Shown: piece by piece, positions 61,925 to 64,000 of the stretch
How positions within the stretch are numbered: the stretch's first letter is position 1
Layout: each line of letters opens with the position of its first letter
Origin: Deltaproteobacteria bacterium ADurb.Bin207
GTDB taxonomy: Bacteria; Myxococcota_A; Polyangia; Polyangiales; Polyangiaceae
Assembly: GCA_002070115.1 (NCBI GenBank)
Contig: MWCO01000020.1
Span: 1-64,000 of the forward strand
Direction of reading: 5' to 3'
Length of the DNA: 64,000 bases
Position numbers and translations under genes: made by a program
Notes under the pieces: generated by a model
Told to the model about the DNA's origin: nothing
Databases searched by the model: none
The model's input: only the letters and a program-made list of their open reading frames with translations

Positions 61925-62686
61925 TCAGTCTTCGAGGATCATCAGCACGTTTTGCGCGTAGTTTTTTTCCAATTGCAGTTCGAATCCGCCTATTTGCACC
62001 CACACCGACTGACCATCGGCGGATCGCCGGATGACGACCACTCGTGTTCCAGGCAAAAATCCTCGGTCGAGCAGGGTTTGTCGTACTTGTGCCGAGGCTT
62101 CGACTTGCGCCACGCGGGCTTGGCGCTCATGAGGCACGTCCCATAAAGAGAACAATCGTTCTTGGGAGTTTTTTTGCTGATTTCGTACTTTTTGACACGA
62201 GCCGAGACAGTCGGGGGAGCCTTCATGGACGACGGAACATGCGTGGAATTTTGCGAGCAGTTCGGGACCATCGGGGCAGATTTGAAGAAACTCGAAAAAT
62301 CGAGCGAGGTGTTCCATGCCTTGTGGTGAGAGGCTGTGTTCCATCGAGCACGCGTTGGCTCTCGCCTCATCGCTTGGCATCTGGAGTATTTTCTCGAAAA
62401 ACTGCGTGAGCAGTTCGTGACGCGCATAGATGCGTCGCGCCAACCGTTCTCCCGCGGGGGTAAGGTCGATGTATTCTCGATGGGCGTAGTCGATCAATCC
62501 CATGGCGGCCAGACGTCGCATGGCGGGGGACACGGACCCGGCCCGGACTCCTCGGGCTTTGGCGATATCCTTGACGCGAGCCAGTTTTTGATCGCGCACG
62601 AGTTCGTAGATCGTCTCTAGATAATCCTCGAGCGCGCTCGTCAACTCAGGAGCAGGTGAAGTTTGCTTGTTTGCGTCTTTGGTCAA
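61925..62686 (-). CDS. DtxR-family metal-dependent transcriptional regulator with FeoA-like domain
   Basis: A 253-residue regulator: winged helix (about 14-75, ALEDYLETIYELVRDQKLARVKDIAKARGVRAGSVSPAMRRL), dimerisation and metal site (80-140) and a FeoA/SH3-like C-terminus (about 185-253). NACSMEH has the Cys-x2-Glu-His ligands of iron-type DtxR rather than MntR. A Cys cluster (CSVVHEGSPDCLGSC) follows, seen in many proteobacterial members. It likely senses Fe2+ or Mn2+ and represses genes through palindromic sites. TTG start with GAGGA directly before it; the true start may be slightly downstream. Confidence 0.88.
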   Translation of the reverse strand: MTKDANKQTSPAPELTSALEDYLETIYELVRDQKLARVKDIAKARGVRAGSVSPAMRRLAAMGLIDYAHREYIDLTPAGERLARRIYARHELLTQFFEKILQMPSDEARANACSMEHSLSPQGMEHLARFFEFLQICPDGPELLAKFHACSVVHEGSPDCLGSCQKVRNQQKNSQERLFSLWDVPHERQARVAQVEASAQVRQTLLDRGFLPGTRVVVIRRSADGQSVWVQIGGFELQLEKNYAQNVLMILED

Positions 62687-62801
62687 TCCTCGGGCCCCAT
62701 TGCCATGGCAATCGACTGGTGAAAAAACGTACGGCGAGTGGAGAGCCTAGCATAAGGCGTGGCATCTTGACGCTCATCGACTCACTGGGTACCGCAACTT
62801 C

Positions 62802-63074
62802 ATGCAAATATTGGTTGAACGAAATCCTTCCGATTCCCGACTTCAAGCGTTGCAGGTGACATCGTGGCCGCAATGGACCAAGGAGCCATCCACGTTTCCC
62901 TGGACGTATGAGGAGCAAGAGATCTGTTATTTTCTCGAGGGGCAGGTCGTGGTGACGCCGCAAGGGGGGACACCGGTCACCATGGGACAAGGTGATTTGG
63001 TCACGTTTCCCGCGGGAATGCAGTGCGTATGGGAGGTTCGACGCGCCGTGCGCAAGCATTATCGGTTTGGTTGA
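62802..63074 (+). CDS. Small cupin-domain protein
   Basis: A 90-residue single cupin of the DUF861/EutQ-like type: YEEQEICYFLEGQVVVTPQGG and FPAGMQCVWEV. The usual His/Glu metal ligands are reduced (Glu-rich first motif), so metal binding is uncertain. The formyltransferase-like gene starts directly after its stop (TGA then ATG), implying coupled translation. Confidence 0.8.
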   Translation: MQILVERNPSDSRLQALQVTSWPQWTKEPSTFPWTYEEQEICYFLEGQVVVTPQGGTPVTMGQGDLVTFPAGMQCVWEVRRAVRKHYRFG

Positions 63075-63956
63075 ATGCGGATCGCATTTCTCGGTCTTCC
63101 GGTTGCGGCTTTGCTTTTGCTCGAGGATGGGCATGAGCTTGTCCTTGCGGGTTTGAGCGGACGGTGGCGTACAGGAGAGCGACGGCTTCGAGCCAGGCTT
63201 GGTGCCGAGCGGGTGGTGCTCGATCCTCACCATCATTGGGCTGGATATCTTGCCCAACTCGAGCGGTTGCAACCGGATTTGTTGGTGAGTTGGTACTTCA
63301 CGCGTCGGATTCCGATGCAGGTTGTGCATGCCTGCAAGGGGGGAGGAATCGGGGTGCATCCATCGCTACTTCCGCGTCATCGAGGGCCGGACCCGTTTTT
63401 TGCAGCGATCGATGCGGGAGACGATGTGACGGGTGTAACCGTCCATCGAATCGAGGAGGACTATGATACGGGGGCGATCTTGGCGCAACGGCGTCTACCC
63501 ATCGATCCTTCGTGGAACGCATGGGATCTTGCCAAAAAACTCGATCGCCCCTCTCTATCGTTGTTGCGACAGACCGTAGCGGCTCTTGATCGAGGCGAGC
63601 CGATCGATTCTGTGGCTCAAGAGGAGTCGAAAGCCACCTTGGCCCCCTTCCCTACCGAAGAAGATCGCATCGTCAAGTGGAAATGGACGGCACACACGAT
63701 TGTACGACGTGTTCGGGCGTTGGCCCCCAATCCAGGGGCTATCGTTTCGGTGGGAGAAATGCCGCTGGTGCTATTGAAAGCTGATACTCGTCCATGCTTC
63801 GCGGTATTGCGACCAGGAGAAGCGGCGGTGATCGGCGGAGTAGCTGTGGTTCGTGCCTTGGATGAGGGAGTTGGGCTTCTTCAAGGCGAGTTTGAAGGGC
63901 ATCGGTGGCAAGCAAGCGACATTGCTCATCAGATTGCATCCCTTATCGCAAAATGA
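63075..63956 (+). CDS. Formyltransferase-like protein with altered active site
   Basis: A 293-residue protein of the formyltransferase family (methionyl-tRNA formyltransferase, ArnA, sugar N-formyltransferases). Segment GIGVHPSLLPRHRGPDPFFAAIDAGDDVTGVTVHRIEEDYDTGAIL has the catalytic His95 and Asp131, but the Asn two residues before His (NIH in Fmt) is Gly93. The C-terminal OB-like domain of about 90 residues is present. It probably transfers a formyl or related group to an amino sugar or another amine, or is inactive. No deformylase gene is nearby, so it is not the housekeeping fmt. Confidence 0.82.
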   Translation: MRIAFLGLPVAALLLLEDGHELVLAGLSGRWRTGERRLRARLGAERVVLDPHHHWAGYLAQLERLQPDLLVSWYFTRRIPMQVVHACKGGGIGVHPSLLPRHRGPDPFFAAIDAGDDVTGVTVHRIEEDYDTGAILAQRRLPIDPSWNAWDLAKKLDRPSLSLLRQTVAALDRGEPIDSVAQEESKATLAPFPTEEDRIVKWKWTAHTIVRRVRALAPNPGAIVSVGEMPLVLLKADTRPCFAVLRPGEAAVIGGVAVVRALDEGVGLLQGEFEGHRWQASDIAHQIASLIAK

Positions 63957-63982
63957 TGATAACGTAGCCGTGGGAGCTGGAA

Positions 63983-64000
63983 ATGTCCGACATCGTATCG
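63983..64000 (+). CDS. Start of a gene cut by the right edge
   Basis: ATG with GGGAGC 7 nt upstream gives MSDIVS before the window ends. Only six codons are visible, so the product cannot be named. Confidence 0.4.

Overview
The window looks like a chromosomal segment from a myxobacterium (phylum Myxococcota, probably Polyangia-like), with a moderately high GC content. Lineage clues seen in the sequence are a MYXO-CTERM-like sorting tail on the truncated first gene, Gly/Ser/Thr-rich exported lipoproteins, two Hanks-type Ser/Thr kinases with C-terminal membrane segments, a CdnL/CarD regulator, a Lys/Ala-rich histone-H1-like protein, and minor pilins with Gly-rich insertions. No rRNA, intact tRNA, insertion sequence, integrase or CRISPR array was found.

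Layout. 1-7.4 kb, mostly leftward: end of a MYXO-CTERM protein, a cNMP-binding protein, a repeat-bearing lipoprotein, a transglutaminase-like protein, and two Ser/Thr kinases flanking a TPR/PEGA membrane protein. 7.7-13.5 kb, rightward: UDP-sugar pyrophosphorylase-like enzyme, a SppA-type peptidase with an N-terminal barrel-like region, a degenerate ABC ATPase, an unknown protein and a MutT/Nudix enzyme, the last four joined by overlapping stop/start codons. 13.4-17.2 kb, leftward: a PAS histidine kinase, its NtrC-type sigma54 activator, and a 2Fe-2S ferredoxin with a long pentapeptide-repeat tail. 17.4-29.5 kb, mixed: glyA, small membrane proteins, the histone-like gene with a near-consensus promoter, an OmpA-domain lipoprotein, Ppx/GppA, CdnL, an orphan DNA methyltransferase, a parvulin, and rnc with a small exported partner. 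29.7-37.8 kb: minor-pilin cluster (GspH/FimT, PilV, PilW, PilX, PilY1) plus a lipoprotein. 37.8-40.7 kb, leftward: gcvT-gcvH-gcvPA. 40.9-45.0 kb: lipoprotein, ArsA/Get3-type ATPase, DnaJ-like protein and SurA-like chaperone.

45.1-50.6 kb is the most unusual region: a five-gene sulfur operon with a Tat-exported molybdopterin reductase, a fused four-cluster ferredoxin/cytochrome b subunit, two half-size YeeE/YedE transporters, and a rhodanese-fold protein that lacks the catalytic Cys but ends in a Lys/Ala linker and -GGCG, resembling the sulfur-carrying arm of SoxY. Together they suggest a machine that imports or channels a thiosulfate-like sulfur compound and reduces it with quinol electrons. 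A tRNA 3'-half-like remnant lies just upstream, and menG/ubiE (menaquinone synthesis) just downstream.

51.5-64 kb: a PhnD-like binding protein without a signal peptide, an Mla/MCE ATPase and MCE protein with no permease gene, a large S41 (CtpA) protease, an orphan histidine kinase, a TlpA-like thioredoxin, a DtxR-family regulator upstream of a lipoprotein gene that carries a palindromic operator candidate, and a cupin plus formyltransferase-like pair whose expected catalytic Asn is replaced by Gly. A further gene begins at the right edge.
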